From assembly GCA_001898705.1 (NCBI GenBank), contig MKUU01000044.1, positions 141,087 to 205,086 of the forward strand: 64,000 nucleotides of DNA. The letters are read 5' to 3'. The DNA is from Caedibacter sp. 38-128 (lineage in GTDB: Bacteria > Pseudomonadota > Alphaproteobacteria > Caedimonadales > Caedimonadaceae). Below, one piece after another: positions 36,909 through 46,276 of the stretch. A program made the translations under genes and the position numbers. The notes beneath the pieces were generated by a model that did not search any database, had not been told where the DNA came from, and was given only the letters and a program-made list of their open reading frames with translations. Position 1 is the stretch's first letter. Every line of letters starts with the position of its first letter.

Positions 36909-38867
36909 TTAAGAATCTAAGAAACTTCTTAACTTCCTTGAACGACTTGGATGTTTTAACTTTCGAAGCGCTTTTGCCTCAATTTGTCGAATACGTTCGC
37001 GTGTAACAGAGAACTGCTGTCCAACTTCCTCAAGCGTATGATCTGTATTCATCCCAATCCCAAAACGCATTCTTAAAACACGCTCTTCACGTGGCGTTAG
37101 AGTTGACAGAACACGCGTTGTCGTTTCCCGCAGATTTGCATTTACTGCCGCATCCATCGGAAGGATAGCGTTCTTATCTTCAATAAAATCGCCCAAACTT
37201 CCATCTTCTTCGTCACCAATTGGGGTTTCAAGACTGATGGGTTCTTTAGCAATCTTCATGACCTTGCGCACTTTATCAACTGGCATCATAAGTTTTTCTG
37301 CAAGCTCTTCAGGCGTTGGCTCACGACCAATTTCATGCAACATCTGGCGTGACGTCCGCACAAGCTTATTAATCGTCTCAATCATATGAACAGGAATACG
37401 AATCGTGCGCGCTTGATCCGCAATTGAGCGTGTAATGGCCTGCCGGATCCACCATGTCGCATAAGTTGAGAACTTATATCCACGACGATATTCAAACTTG
37501 TCTACAGCCTTCATAAGACCAATGTTACCTTCCTGGATTAAATCCAAGAACTGAAGCCCACGGTTAGTGTATTTTTTCGCGATCGAGATAACGAGACGCA
37601 AGTTGGCCTCAATCATTTCTTTCTTAGCACGGCGAGCTTGACGATCCCCTTTCTGAACATCCGCGACAATGCGTCGGAATTCAGCAATATTAAGACCAGA
37701 CTCAACAGAAATTTCAGCAACATTCTCCCGGATATGCTGCACTTCTTGGCCATATTTTGTAATAAACTTATCACCAGACTTCCCAAAGTCTTTTATTGAA
37801 GGAAGCCAATCAGGATCAAGTTCATGACCAAAATATGCCTTTAAAAATTTCTCTCTTTGAATCCCAGATTCTGTTGCATAACGTAAAATCTTGCCCTCAA
37901 GCCCCATAAGTTTCCGATTTAAAGTATAAAGTTGATCAACAAGCTGATCAATACGAAGGGGGTTAAATCGAATCTCGCTCACTAGTTCAACAAGTGTCTT
38001 TTTTAATTCTTTAAAAAGCTTCTCATTCTTTGACGCTTGAGTTTTTTTCTCTTGCGCAAGCTTCAAACGCTCAACTTGTAAAGCATATAAAGATTCATAG
38101 ATTTCAGCAATCTTATCAAATTTTTCTAATATTTGAGGTTTAAGAGCTTCTTCTTGAGCCGAAAATGGATTTTGTTCAGCCTCGTTTTCACCGCTCTCTT
38201 CAGTATCCTCATTCTTATCGTTTTCGCCTTCTTCGTTGTCTTCTTCCTCGTCCACGAGTTCTTCTTCTAACTCTTCTTCCTCAGGATTTTCTTCTTCACT
38301 TGTATCTTCAATATCGATAATTTCTCGTAAAGAAATTTGATTTTCTACCAATGCATCACGCCAAGAGATAATAGCCCGAATTGTAAGTGGACTTTCACAA
38401 ATAGCATCGATCATCATCAAACGACCTTCTTCTATCCGTTTGGCAATTTCTATTTCTCCCTCGCGAGACAAAAGCTCAACCCTACCCATTTCTCGTAAAT
38501 ACATACGAACTGGATCGTCTGTCCTTCCACCTTCAGCAAGCTCAGTACTGCTTTCTTCTTCCTGCTCATCTTCAGCCTCACCCTCAAAGCTTTCAGAGTT
38601 TTCAGCTTCTTCCTCATCAATCTCATCGGCTTCAATGACGTTGATTCCAAGTTCAGCAATCATTGACATTGCATCTTCAATTTGCTCTGAAGAAAATTCA
38701 TCCTGAGGCAAAGCATTATTTAATTGATCATAAGTGATGTAGCCTTTTTCTTTCCCTTTGGTGATGAGCTTCTTTAAAGTAGCCTTTAGGTCTACTTTCT
38801 TAAGCTCAACAGCAGCCTCTTCTTGGGTTTCATCACGAAGTTCGGCGGTTGTTCTCACAATTTTCAT
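36909..38867 (-). CDS. rpoD: Primary sigma factor RpoD (sigma 70)
   Basis: A 652-residue housekeeping sigma factor. Region 1.1 is at the N-terminus. Region 1.2 reads [22 protein letters not shown], followed by a long acidic non-conserved region (about residues 185-245). Region 2 has [28 protein letters not shown] and [19 protein letters not shown]. Regions 3-4 end with [16 protein letters not shown] and [17 protein letters not shown]. The acidic insert is rich in Glu and somewhat long. It lies 52 bases downstream of dnaG, as in the classic macromolecular-synthesis operon without rpsU. Confidence 0.97.
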   Translation of the reverse strand: MKIVRTTAELRDETQEEAAVELKKVDLKATLKKLITKGKEKGYITYDQLNNALPQDEFSSEQIEDAMSMIAELGINVIEADEIDEEEAENSESFEGEAEDEQEEESSTELAEGGRTDDPVRMYLREMGRVELLSREGEIEIAKRIEEGRLMMIDAICESPLTIRAIISWRDALVENQISLREIIDIEDTSEEENPEEEELEEELVDEEEDNEEGENDKNEDTEESGENEAEQNPFSAQEEALKPQILEKFDKIAEIYESLYALQVERLKLAQEKKTQASKNEKLFKELKKTLVELVSEIRFNPLRIDQLVDQLYTLNRKLMGLEGKILRYATESGIQREKFLKAYFGHELDPDWLPSIKDFGKSGDKFITKYGQEVQHIRENVAEISVESGLNIAEFRRIVADVQKGDRQARRAKKEMIEANLRLVISIAKKYTNRGLQFLDLIQEGNIGLMKAVDKFEYRRGYKFSTYATWWIRQAITRSIADQARTIRIPVHMIETINKLVRTSRQMLHEIGREPTPEELAEKLMMPVDKVRKVMKIAKEPISLETPIGDEEDGSLGDFIEDKNAILPMDAAVNANLRETTTRVLSTLTPREERVLRMRFGIGMNTDHTLEEVGQQFSVTRERIRQIEAKALRKLKHPSRSRKLRSFLDS

Positions 38868-38919
38868 CCTTTCCTAATTTAATCATAAAATCTAAATTAA
38901 CTTCTTATTTCTAGGTTTG

Positions 38920-40686
38920 TTATTGCTGTAAGTTTTGAACTTCATCCCATGCCTCATAGCTCATATCCTCACCAAACCTACGTTTTACCTCGAGAAGCGC
39001 CTGAGTTAACTTTTTTTGCCCTTGAATACGAGACCATATCTCTGTCCATCCTTCTCTTGCCTCATTAATTTCGCTCTCTTCCTTTACAAACGGAGCTAAT
39101 GATTTAACCTGAGAGGATAGAATTTCCTGCATAACCTCACGAAACCCCTCATTATACAAATGGTGATGCAAAACGCCAGCGTCAAGTCCTGTCGAATCAT
39201 TTATTTTTGTAAGCATCGCTTCTCGGAGTTTATTCCAACCCGGATCAGAAAGTTCAAGCTCAACAAAATCTTCAGCATATTCTAAAATAAGGCTTGGATG
39301 ATTCAAAAGCACAGCAATTAATATTTTTTGCGATAGAATATTTGAATTTAAAAATGATTGAGCCCCAGACGGAGCGTTTAAAGAAACTTTTTTAAGAGAC
39401 GGGTTAGCTCCTTTACTAGAATTCATATAAAACAGTTCTCTCAACCGAGACCGATATTCTTGACGATACTGCGCACGCAAAGTTGGTTCTTGAATGCTAT
39501 TCACATATGTCATTATCCCATTTTCAAATACAGCTCTTTGTTCAGGTGTTTTAAGCGCTTTTTGCTGCACTTCAAACTGCCATAATAAATCTGAAAGAGG
39601 CAGCGTACGTTCTAAAGTACTTTCAAAACTTTTACTCCCCCCAGAGCGCAATAGACTATCAGGATCTTCACCTTTAGGCAGAAGAGCAAAACGTAATGAA
39701 AGGCCAAATTTCAACAATGGCATAGCGCGTTCTGCTGCACGTATTGCAGCTTTTTGTCCTGCACTATCCCCATCAAAACAAAGGATGGGTTCTGAACGAA
39801 ACCGCCACAATAGAAGGATTTGTTCTTCAGTTAAGGCTGTCCCTAAGGGAGCAACAGCCCCCTTAAACCCAGCCTGATGAAGTGAAATAACATCTAAGTA
39901 ACCTTCAGCTACCAACAATGGCTGCCCTTTTTTAAGATCTTGCTGTACAAAATTATAAGCATACAAAATCTGACTTTTATGAAAGATACTTGTTTCTGGC
40001 GAATTTAAATATTTAGGCTCACCTGCTTCTAGAATTCTTCCCCCAAAAGCAATTACACGCCCTTTCCGATCAAAAATAGGAAACATGACTCGATCCCGGA
40101 AACGATCATATGTACTCTTATCTTCATCTCGCTGAATAATAAGGCCAGCTCGTTGTAAAATATCTTCAGAAAAGCCTTCTTTGATTAAAGCTTCCTTAAG
40201 CGTATTGCCGACACTTGCATATCCAAGCCGAAATTGGGAAATTGTCTCAGGCTTTAACCCTCTTGTTTCAAGATATTGAGCGGCTTTAAAGCCTTTTGAT
40301 GTTTTTAGCTGCTTTTCAAAAAATACTGTTGCCGCTTCCAAAGCTTGAAATAGTTTACTTTGCAAAGACTCATCGCTTACAGATTTATCTTTAAATGTAG
40401 GTACTGTTAATCCCATTAAGGAGGCAAGCTTCTCTAATGCTTCCATAAAGCTCACTCCCTCTGTTTCTTGAAGAAAAGAGAGGGCATCACCATGAGCCCC
40501 ACAGCCAAAACAATGATAAGTTCCTTGCTCATCCTTAATATGAAAAGAAGGCGTCTTCTCAGAATGAAATGGGCATAAGCCCATCTTAAGACGCCCTTTT
40601 CGCATAATCTTCACGCGCGTCCCAATAATCTCACTTAGCACCAAGCGCGACTTAAGATAATCAATAAATTCTGTCAGATTTGTCAT
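38920..40686 (-). CDS. dnaG: DNA primase
   Basis: A 588-residue primase that makes RNA primers at replication forks. The N-terminal zinc domain has CPFH and CFGC. The catalytic Toprim domain shows VAEGYLDVISLHQAGF and CFDGDSAGQKAA with the acidic metal ligands. The C-terminal helicase-binding domain is weakly conserved. It probably shares a promoter with rpoD downstream. Confidence 0.96.
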   Translation of the reverse strand: MTNLTEFIDYLKSRLVLSEIIGTRVKIMRKGRLKMGLCPFHSEKTPSFHIKDEQGTYHCFGCGAHGDALSFLQETEGVSFMEALEKLASLMGLTVPTFKDKSVSDESLQSKLFQALEAATVFFEKQLKTSKGFKAAQYLETRGLKPETISQFRLGYASVGNTLKEALIKEGFSEDILQRAGLIIQRDEDKSTYDRFRDRVMFPIFDRKGRVIAFGGRILEAGEPKYLNSPETSIFHKSQILYAYNFVQQDLKKGQPLLVAEGYLDVISLHQAGFKGAVAPLGTALTEEQILLLWRFRSEPILCFDGDSAGQKAAIRAAERAMPLLKFGLSLRFALLPKGEDPDSLLRSGGSKSFESTLERTLPLSDLLWQFEVQQKALKTPEQRAVFENGIMTYVNSIQEPTLRAQYRQEYRSRLRELFYMNSSKGANPSLKKVSLNAPSGAQSFLNSNILSQKILIAVLLNHPSLILEYAEDFVELELSDPGWNKLREAMLTKINDSTGLDAGVLHHHLYNEGFREVMQEILSSQVKSLAPFVKEESEINEAREGWTEIWSRIQGQKKLTQALLEVKRRFGEDMSYEAWDEVQNLQQ

Positions 40687-40713
40687 CTCAACGTGTATTC
40701 CATTACAAAAGTG

Positions 40714-41175
40714 CTAATCTTTACAAGTGCATGCATGTTTATTTTTACGTACTTCCGCAATTATCGAGATTTGACCTGCATTTTCAAAAATTAAAGTAAG
40801 TTTAATTTTCTCGCTTTCTTTTAATGGCTTAAGAATATTTAGCAACATAATATGAAGACCCCCCTCTTTAAGATCAACTGTTTGCTTTGTGGGAATCTCA
40901 ATAGACTCAATTGGCCTCATCTTATAGACATCGCCTTCTTTTAAGTGGGTATGTAATTCCACTCTCTTGCATACATCTGTTTGTGCACCAATAAGGCGAT
41001 CAGATTTAAGTCCATCGTTGACAATCTTCACGTAAGCGGCACTATTTCCCACTTCGGTGGCACGCACCCATGCACCTTCAGCATGAATAAAGACTGGCGC
41101 AGAAGCTTCATTAGCTGATGTCGGATTAATAAGTAAGTAAAATATGATTAGGAAGGGATATAAAATCATCATCAA
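40714..41175 (-). CDS. PCu(A)C periplasmic copper chaperone
   Basis: A 153-residue exported protein (signal about residues 1-22). The family core is present: GAWVRATEVGNSAAYVKIVN, VELHTH and MRPIESIEIPT, and the C-terminal GGLHIMLLNIL, supplying His and Met copper ligands. It delivers Cu(I) to cytochrome oxidase in other bacteria. The tail after about residue 140 (KNKHACTCKD) adds two Cys and a His that may bind metal. AAAGGAATTGATG precedes the start. Confidence 0.88.
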   Translation of the reverse strand: MMMILYPFLIIFYLLINPTSANEASAPVFIHAEGAWVRATEVGNSAAYVKIVNDGLKSDRLIGAQTDVCKRVELHTHLKEGDVYKMRPIESIEIPTKQTVDLKEGGLHIMLLNILKPLKESEKIKLTLIFENAGQISIIAEVRKNKHACTCKD

Positions 41176-41313
41176 TTCCTTTAATAAAAGGCATGCGCTA
41201 AAAGGTAAGCGTTTTATACATACATTATTTTAAGTAAGATAGCGATAATTCTTAAAAACTAAAAAATGTTAAAGAATTATTAACTATTCTTAGATACAAA
41301 TAAAAATAAGATT

Positions 41314-41346
41314 AGAAAAAAAAGCCCGCTTCAATAAGGCGAGCTT
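41314..41346 (-). terminator. Terminator of the 22-codon gene
   Basis: On the minus strand, AAGCTCGC and GCGGGCTT pair over 8 bp (one G-U) around a 9-base loop, then eight T follow. It lies about 20 bases after the stop of the tiny reading frame at 41367. Confidence 0.85.
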
Positions 41347-41366
41347 TTATAAAAATAAATTCTTGA

Positions 41367-41435
41367 TTACGCGTTTGTGGTAATAAGGTAATTCTTAACA
41401 GTCAATATTTTTGACTGATCGATTTTTTTCAGCAT
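41367..41435 (-). CDS. 22-residue peptide gene with strong ribosome site
   Basis: A reading frame of 22 codons encoding MLKKIDQSKILTVKNYLITT plus Asn-Ala. AGGAGG lies exactly five bases before the ATG, one of the best ribosome sites in the window. A promoter, a structured leader and a rho-independent terminator surround it, making a complete unit of about 190 bases. No family was recognised. It could be a small protein, a leader peptide or a precursor peptide, though no modification genes are nearby. Its residue order (KK near the N-terminus, then mixed hydrophobic and Thr) does not form an obvious membrane helix. Confidence 0.6.
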   Translation of the reverse strand: MLKKIDQSKILTVKNYLITTNA

Positions 41436-41456
41436 GTTTTCCTCCTAATACATTAA

Positions 41457-41534
41457 ATCAAATTAAGATTTGATGCATGCACCACGACAATCTGGTGCAC
41501 AGAGTGATAATAACATGAGAATTCAATATTGCAA
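41457..41534 (-). promoter_or_regulatory. Promoter and two-hairpin leader of the 22-codon gene
   Basis: On the minus strand, TTGCAA (41529-41534) and TATTAT (41507-41512) have 16-base spacing. The predicted start near 41500 is followed at once by a perfect 7 bp hairpin (TGCACCA and TGGTGCA, 41478-41499) and a second one (ATCAAAT and ATTTGAT, 41457-41474). The AGGAGG at 41441-41446 comes 10 bases later. The layout suggests RNA stability control or regulated translation. Confidence 0.6.
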
Positions 41535-41768
41535 CATTTTAGTTAAATTTTTATACTTCAAGTATTTAATGGAAGTAAAATAAGCTTTAAAAAAAATATA
41601 TCCACCCTAAAAATAGCTACAAGATTCGAGATTAAATTTAACTTTATTTAAAATTGTGTATATTAAACTTGCACTACTAATAAATTAAAAAATAAGCTAT
41701 ATGTATCATAGATGTATTAAAATATCGAAAATGCAAGATATACATAGCTTTCAGGGAAGGTTATAGGC

Positions 41769-42788
41769 ATGAGTCTTAAAGATACATTCATTGCAACATT
41801 TGTCATTTTCTTATGGTCAACAAGCTTAATCGTACAAAAAATTGCTTTAGGGCATATTTCAATTTATATATTGAGTTTCTTACGTCTCGTTTCTGTCGTC
41901 CCTTTACTTTTTCTATACCCTAAGCCTGCCAATTCTATTTCGAAATATTTTTTGGCTGGTTTCTTTTGGAATGCTCTTAACTGGTTATTTCTTGGATTTG
42001 GGCTTAAATCAGGTGTAGGGCCAGGTTTATCATCTTTCTTGATGCAGACAAACGTCTTGTTTGGTGTCCTCTTTTGTTTTCTCTTCCTTCGCGAAAAAGT
42101 AACACTTATTGAAGTTATTGGAATGGCTGTCGCTTTTTTTGGAGCCTATCTCCTAACTCAAGCAAGGTACGGCAATACTTCAGATATGCCTTTCTTAGGG
42201 ATTGTGTCTATTCTAATTTCAGCAGTCTGCTGGGGGATTGGATTCACGCTTCTTAAGAAATTTAAAATGGGAGCCGGAATAGCCGATAATATTTGGCTTT
42301 CTATTATTTCTATTCCATCTTTGATGGCCATTCCATTTATTATTGAAGGCCCCCAAGAAGCCATTTATAACTTCACTCATCTTTCTTATATTGGTGTGCT
42401 ATGTTCTATTTATGTTGGCCTTGTTTCAACAGTTTGGGCAGGTTATCTCTGGTTAAGCCTTGCACAACGCGTCTCATCCCTTAAACAAACTCCTTTTATG
42501 TTACTTTTACCCGTTTTCACTTGCTTACTATCAACCTTATTTCTTAATGAAACACTTACATTTTCGCAAATAACTGCTGGCGCTGTAATCTTATTAGGTG
42601 TTTTCATTGCAAGATTTCAATTTTTGTTTGAGAAACTTCATTCAGTTAAATCTTTAAAAAAAGATATTTCTCAAACATCCCTTCCAAAAAAAACGCAAAA
42701 AAACAATAAAAATACAAATAATTATATTTCAAAAATAGACCGATCTCTTCTCGTAAAGAAAACCTATAAAAAAGCTACCCACGTTTAA
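41769..42788 (+). CDS. EamA/DMT family transporter
   Basis: A 339-residue membrane protein with ten hydrophobic segments in two EamA repeats (first WSTSLIVQKIAL, second GIVSILISAVCWGIGFTLLKK). DMT transporters move small metabolites; the substrate is unknown. After the last segment (about residue 285) there is a 50-residue basic, lysine-rich cytoplasmic tail, unusual for the family. AGGGAAGG precedes the ATG. Confidence 0.88.
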   Translation: MSLKDTFIATFVIFLWSTSLIVQKIALGHISIYILSFLRLVSVVPLLFLYPKPANSISKYFLAGFFWNALNWLFLGFGLKSGVGPGLSSFLMQTNVLFGVLFCFLFLREKVTLIEVIGMAVAFFGAYLLTQARYGNTSDMPFLGIVSILISAVCWGIGFTLLKKFKMGAGIADNIWLSIISIPSLMAIPFIIEGPQEAIYNFTHLSYIGVLCSIYVGLVSTVWAGYLWLSLAQRVSSLKQTPFMLLLPVFTCLLSTLFLNETLTFSQITAGAVILLGVFIARFQFLFEKLHSVKSLKKDISQTSLPKKTQKNNKNTNNYISKIDRSLLVKKTYKKATHV

Positions 42789-43254
42789 TTTCTCTATTTT
42801 TTTGCCGAATTAATATCCAATCACGACTATTAATTTCAATAATTTAATACTATTGTTTGGTAGCTCCTTAGGCGCAAAATATATTCTATTTCAACTAGCT
42901 CCTGCTGTTTAAGAATTATACAGTTTTATTAACGCGCTTTATAATGCGTTAGTGTGCAACATTAATAACAGATTGGCAAAGGCTTGTAGTGGAAAATGAG
43001 AGCGGTTCTCACCATATAACCAAGCAATAGGCCGTGAAATCAAATGGAGCCTCTTTACCAATATTAGTGACTAGCGCACTCAAAAGAAACATGGAGTTAG
43101 CTTTTTACAGTTTTTACAGCTTAATTCCCTGTAAGAGAAGGCACTTCAGGAACACGACGCTTACAAGGTCACAAAATAAGCGCCCCTTACTTCCCCGAAC
43201 CCTGTTACTGATAACCCCTTTCTCTGAGACACTTAAAAATCAAAGGAGAGAAAA
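42789..43254. other. 466 bp intergenic region without a clear gene
   Basis: A + strand frame from 43034 to 43366 overlaps the KGG gene and has no ribosome site. Another frame at about 43000-43130, interrupted by stops, encodes segments such as YNQAIGREIKWSLFTN and HGVSFLQFLQ, which look like a decayed transposase C-terminus; I could not assign a family. AACGC/GCGTT at about 42934-42952 is a weak hairpin. The promoter of the KGG gene should lie here. Confidence 0.4.
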
Positions 43255-43578
43255 ATGGCACAAAGTAATCGCAATAAACAAACTCAAAGTCCCAATACTT
43301 CTAAACGCGGCTTTGCTTCAATGCCTCATGAAAAAGTGCAAGAAATTGCGCGTCAAGGTGGATTAGCGAGCGCCGAAAAGGCTGGTCATGAAGGAATGTC
43401 CGAACGAGGACAAAAAGGTGGAGAAGAGAGAAAACGCCAACTTGGTCACGAGGGTTATGTTGAGTTAGGTCACATGGGCGGCGAAGCTCGAAAGAAACAG
43501 TTAGGCCCAGAAGGTTATGCGCGCATGGGCCGTGAAGGTGGCAATGCGCGTAGAGACAGATCTAGGGAAGGAAAATAA
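43255..43578 (+). CDS. KGG-repeat stress protein
   Basis: A 107-residue hydrophilic, Gly-rich protein built of repeats: RGFASM...IARQGGLAS, RGQKGGEERKRQLG, LGHMGGEARKKQLG, MGREGGNARR. These match the stress-induced KGG motif of GsiB/YciG-type general stress and desiccation proteins. GGAGAG precedes the ATG and a terminator follows. It is probably intrinsically disordered. Confidence 0.88.
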   Translation: MAQSNRNKQTQSPNTSKRGFASMPHEKVQEIARQGGLASAEKAGHEGMSERGQKGGEERKRQLGHEGYVELGHMGGEARKKQLGPEGYARMGREGGNARRDRSREGK

Positions 43579-43590
43579 TAAAAGGACGTA

Positions 43591-43623
43591 ACGAAGCGAA
43601 AAAGTAAGTCTTCGTCTTTTTTT
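43591..43623 (+). terminator. Terminator of the KGG gene
   Basis: ACGAAG and CTTCGT pair over 6 bp around a 13-base loop, followed closely by seven T. Confidence 0.7.
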
Positions 43624-43728
43624 AAGGGTAAACTCAAAAATTAATATTTTTAAGGTTTACCCTTCATTTTCAAAGCTATGGCAACCATAAAAAACAAAAG
43701 CAAACTCGCTAAAATAAAGGAGGAAAGA

Positions 43729-44190
43729 ATGGTAACACTAGTTGGCATGCAAGCAAATTTTGAAGATGCTATAAAAGATCTTATTGAATTAGATTATGAT
43801 GCTGTAGAAGCCTATGACGCTGCTATAAATCGGCTTAAAAATCAAGAATACAAAGAAAAATTAAACATCTTTAAAGCCGATCATGAATGGCATATTCAAG
43901 AGTTTACGAATGTTTTAAAGAAGAGAAATATTCAACCTCCTTCTGGACCAAGTATAGGAAAACAGTGGCTCGCAAAGGGAAAAGTAGTGTTAGCAGATTT
44001 AATTGGTGATAATGTCATCTTACGCGCCATGATTAGCAATGAGATTGATACAAATGCTGCTTATGAACGCATGTCTCTTCGAGAAGATATGTGGCCTGAA
44101 ACTAAGGATCTTATTAAAAGAGGCCTAGAAGATGAAAAAAGACATAAAAAGTGGCTTGAAAATACCATATTAGAAGAAAGTACGGTATAA
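43729..44190 (+). CDS. Ferritin-like domain protein (DUF2383-type)
   Basis: A 153-residue four-helix protein. Acidic residues and His are spaced as in ferritin-like diiron folds: LIELDYDAVEAYDAAI, FKADHEWHIQEF, SNEIDTNAAYERM and LEDEKRHKKWL. Related proteins occur in stress and sporulation settings; iron binding here is inferred. A textbook AAGGAGG six bases before the ATG at 43729 fixes the start; a frame from 43678 lacks one. It follows the KGG gene, each with its own terminator. Confidence 0.78.
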   Translation: MVTLVGMQANFEDAIKDLIELDYDAVEAYDAAINRLKNQEYKEKLNIFKADHEWHIQEFTNVLKKRNIQPPSGPSIGKQWLAKGKVVLADLIGDNVILRAMISNEIDTNAAYERMSLREDMWPETKDLIKRGLEDEKRHKKWLENTILEESTV

Positions 44191-44196
44191 TTTTAC

Positions 44197-44240
44197 ACTC
44201 TCTTTTTTCTATCAACACATTGAAAAAAGAGAGTTTTTTC
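44197..44240. terminator. Strong terminator between convergent genes
   Basis: ACTCTCTTTTTTC and GAAAAAAGAGAGT form a perfect 13 bp stem with a 12-base loop, followed by a T run. It serves the ferritin-like gene and lies at the 3' end of the opposite gene. Confidence 0.9.
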
Positions 44241-44241
44241 T

Positions 44242-44622
44242 TCAAAATACCTTGGTTTTAAGCTGAAAAATCACTGTTAACATTCCCCCCTTATTTTGAG
44301 GAATAATTTCTAAATATTTATCATTTAAAACATACGCAAAGCGCCCTATTCTCTCCCATTCATTCGCTTGCAATGCATCTTGATAAAATTCTTCTATATC
44401 TTCCACAAAAAGATTCCCCGAGGCCTCTGTTTCAATCCTATAAATGTCGCCTCCTTGCCCAACATCTTCAATCTCACCTGTACGTTTAAGGCCCCGCATA
44501 AGTGGTATGTTTTCTAATGTAGGGATAGATTTTGTACTGCGATAGCCTAATTCGAACTTACTCTTTGAAAAAGAAGGAGAAATAATAAAACTATAACAGA
44601 TAAAACTTAAAATTAATCTCAT
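44242..44622 (-). CDS. Exported hypothetical protein downstream of mutM
   Basis: A 126-residue protein with an N-terminal signal (MRLILSFICYSFIISPSFS). The mature part reads LMRGLKRTGEIEDVGQGGDIYRIE and FYQDALQANEWERIG, a predicted small alpha/beta domain. No named family was recognised. It starts in an ATGA overlap with mutM (AAAGG 8 bases upstream), so it is translationally coupled to it. Confidence 0.72.
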   Translation of the reverse strand: MRLILSFICYSFIISPSFSKSKFELGYRSTKSIPTLENIPLMRGLKRTGEIEDVGQGGDIYRIETEASGNLFVEDIEEFYQDALQANEWERIGRFAYVLNDKYLEIIPQNKGGMLTVIFQLKTKVF

Positions 44623-45452
44623 ATTTGACACCTTTCACAGTAAAATGTTGAACGGTTAGATTGAAGAATTCTTTTAATCTCTACATGATCACACCGAAGA
44701 CACCGTTCTCCTTCACGACCATATACCTTAAAAACATCTTGAAAAGTTCCTTTTTCACCGTCGGGTTGTCGATGATCTCTTAATGTTGAGCCCCCTGCAG
44801 CAATTGCTTTTCTTAAAACAGCTTGAATTGCCTTAACGAGAATCTCAGCCTCGAGATGATTGATTGTTTTAGCTAAACGAAGAGGCGATAATTTTGCACA
44901 ATGAAGCGCTTCACAAACATAAATATTTCCAAGGCCAGCAATTATTTTTTGATCTAAAAGTGCTGCTTTAAGGGGGCGTGATCTGTTTTTAAATAACTCT
45001 AAAAGGAATGGGCCTGAAAAGCTATTATCGAATGGCTCAACACCTAAAGAACTTAACAAAGAAAAACGTGACAATTCTTTCAATGGAACAAGCAACATCG
45101 CTCCAAAACGACGCGGATCTCGGAAACGCAACTTTAAACCAGAATAAAAGGCAATCTCCACATGATCGTGCGTTTGACGAGGGGTTAATGCTTTTGGGGT
45201 AATAACCTGCACCCTTCCGGACATCCCTAAATGCCATAATAAGATAAAATCAGCTTTCTCGAAGTATAAGAGTAGATACTTAGCTCGCCGCACAAGCATT
45301 TTAACCTTTTGGCCTTCAAGCATTTCCTCAAAGTTATGAGGAATAGGCCATCGTAACCCACGATGATGCACTTCAACTTTTTCGATGGTCTGATCAAGTA
45401 TATACCTTTCAAGGTTTACTTTGACAGATTCAACTTCCGGCAATTCAGGCAT
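44619..45452 (-). CDS. mutM: Formamidopyrimidine-DNA glycosylase
   Basis: Removes 8-oxoguanine and related lesions. The 277-residue protein starts with PELPEVESV (catalytic Pro and Glu after Met removal), has the helix-two-turn-helix GLGNIYVCEALHCAKLSP and ends in a C-x2-C-x16-C-x2-C zinc finger. It is divergent from ubiE, a common alphaproteobacterial arrangement. Confidence 0.96.
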   Translation of the reverse strand: MPELPEVESVKVNLERYILDQTIEKVEVHHRGLRWPIPHNFEEMLEGQKVKMLVRRAKYLLLYFEKADFILLWHLGMSGRVQVITPKALTPRQTHDHVEIAFYSGLKLRFRDPRRFGAMLLVPLKELSRFSLLSSLGVEPFDNSFSGPFLLELFKNRSRPLKAALLDQKIIAGLGNIYVCEALHCAKLSPLRLAKTINHLEAEILVKAIQAVLRKAIAAGGSTLRDHRQPDGEKGTFQDVFKVYGREGERCLRCDHVEIKRILQSNRSTFYCERCQI

Positions 45453-45523
45453 AAGAGTACTAGAAATTAAGTTAAGATTCCTTTATGGTTTAGCATATCT
45501 TAAAAAGATAAGAAAACTCATAG

Positions 45524-46276
45524 ATGACAAAGCGTAACACTACTGATTTTGGTTTTCAAGATGTGGATTCATCAGAAAAAACAAACCTCGTTACCGACGT
45601 TTTTCGTCGTGTTGCAAGTAATTATGATCTCATGAATGATGTCATGAGCTTGGGCATTCATCGATGGTGGAAAGATCAACTCATCCAAAGGATCGCACCT
45701 AAAAAAGAAGAAAAATTCATAGATGTTGCGGGAGGAACAGGCGATATTGCATTGCGTCTTCTTAATAAGTCAGCACCTGCATCAGCTATTACAATCTGTG
45801 ATATCAATCCTGCAATGCTTGAACAAGGACGAGCTCGAGCTATTGATCAAGGCGTTATCAAAGGACTGCAATGGGTATGTGGAACAGCTGAAAACCTTCC
45901 TTTCCCAAATGCTTCTTTTGATGTCTATACTATTGCCTTTGGCTTACGTAATGTTACGAATAAAGAGTCTGCTTTGAAAGAAGCTTTCCGCGTTTTAAAG
46001 CCAGGAGGGCGCTTTTATTGTCTTGAATTTTCTAAAGTCAACCATCCCTTCTTCGAAAAAGCTTACTCTCTTTATTCTTTTAACGTTATTCCACGGATAG
46101 GCGCTCTCATTGCAAAGGATCAAGCTGCTTATCAATATTTAGTTGAGAGTATTGCTCGTTTTCCTTCTCAAGAGCAACTCACCACAATGATACAAGAAGC
46201 GGGTTTCGCCTCAGTCTCATATCAAAATCTTACGCACGGAATTGTGGCAATTCATGAAGGGCTTAAAGCCCGATAG
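45524..46276 (+). CDS. ubiE: Ubiquinone/menaquinone C-methyltransferase
   Basis: A 250-residue SAM-dependent methyltransferase of quinone synthesis. Motifs: YDLMNDVMSLGIHRWWK, VAGGTGDIALRLL, NLPFPNASFDVYTIAFGLRN and LKPGGRFYCLEFS. The ubiB gene that usually follows is absent; a long non-coding stretch comes next. Confidence 0.96.
   Translation: MTKRNTTDFGFQDVDSSEKTNLVTDVFRRVASNYDLMNDVMSLGIHRWWKDQLIQRIAPKKEEKFIDVAGGTGDIALRLLNKSAPASAITICDINPAMLEQGRARAIDQGVIKGLQWVCGTAENLPFPNASFDVYTIAFGLRNVTNKESALKEAFRVLKPGGRFYCLEFSKVNHPFFEKAYSLYSFNVIPRIGALIAKDQAAYQYLVESIARFPSQEQLTTMIQEAGFASVSYQNLTHGIVAIHEGLKAR

Noticed and set aside
43034..43366. 110-codon frame overlapping the KGG gene
   Set aside because: It overlaps a well-supported gene in another frame and has no ribosome site or recognisable product.
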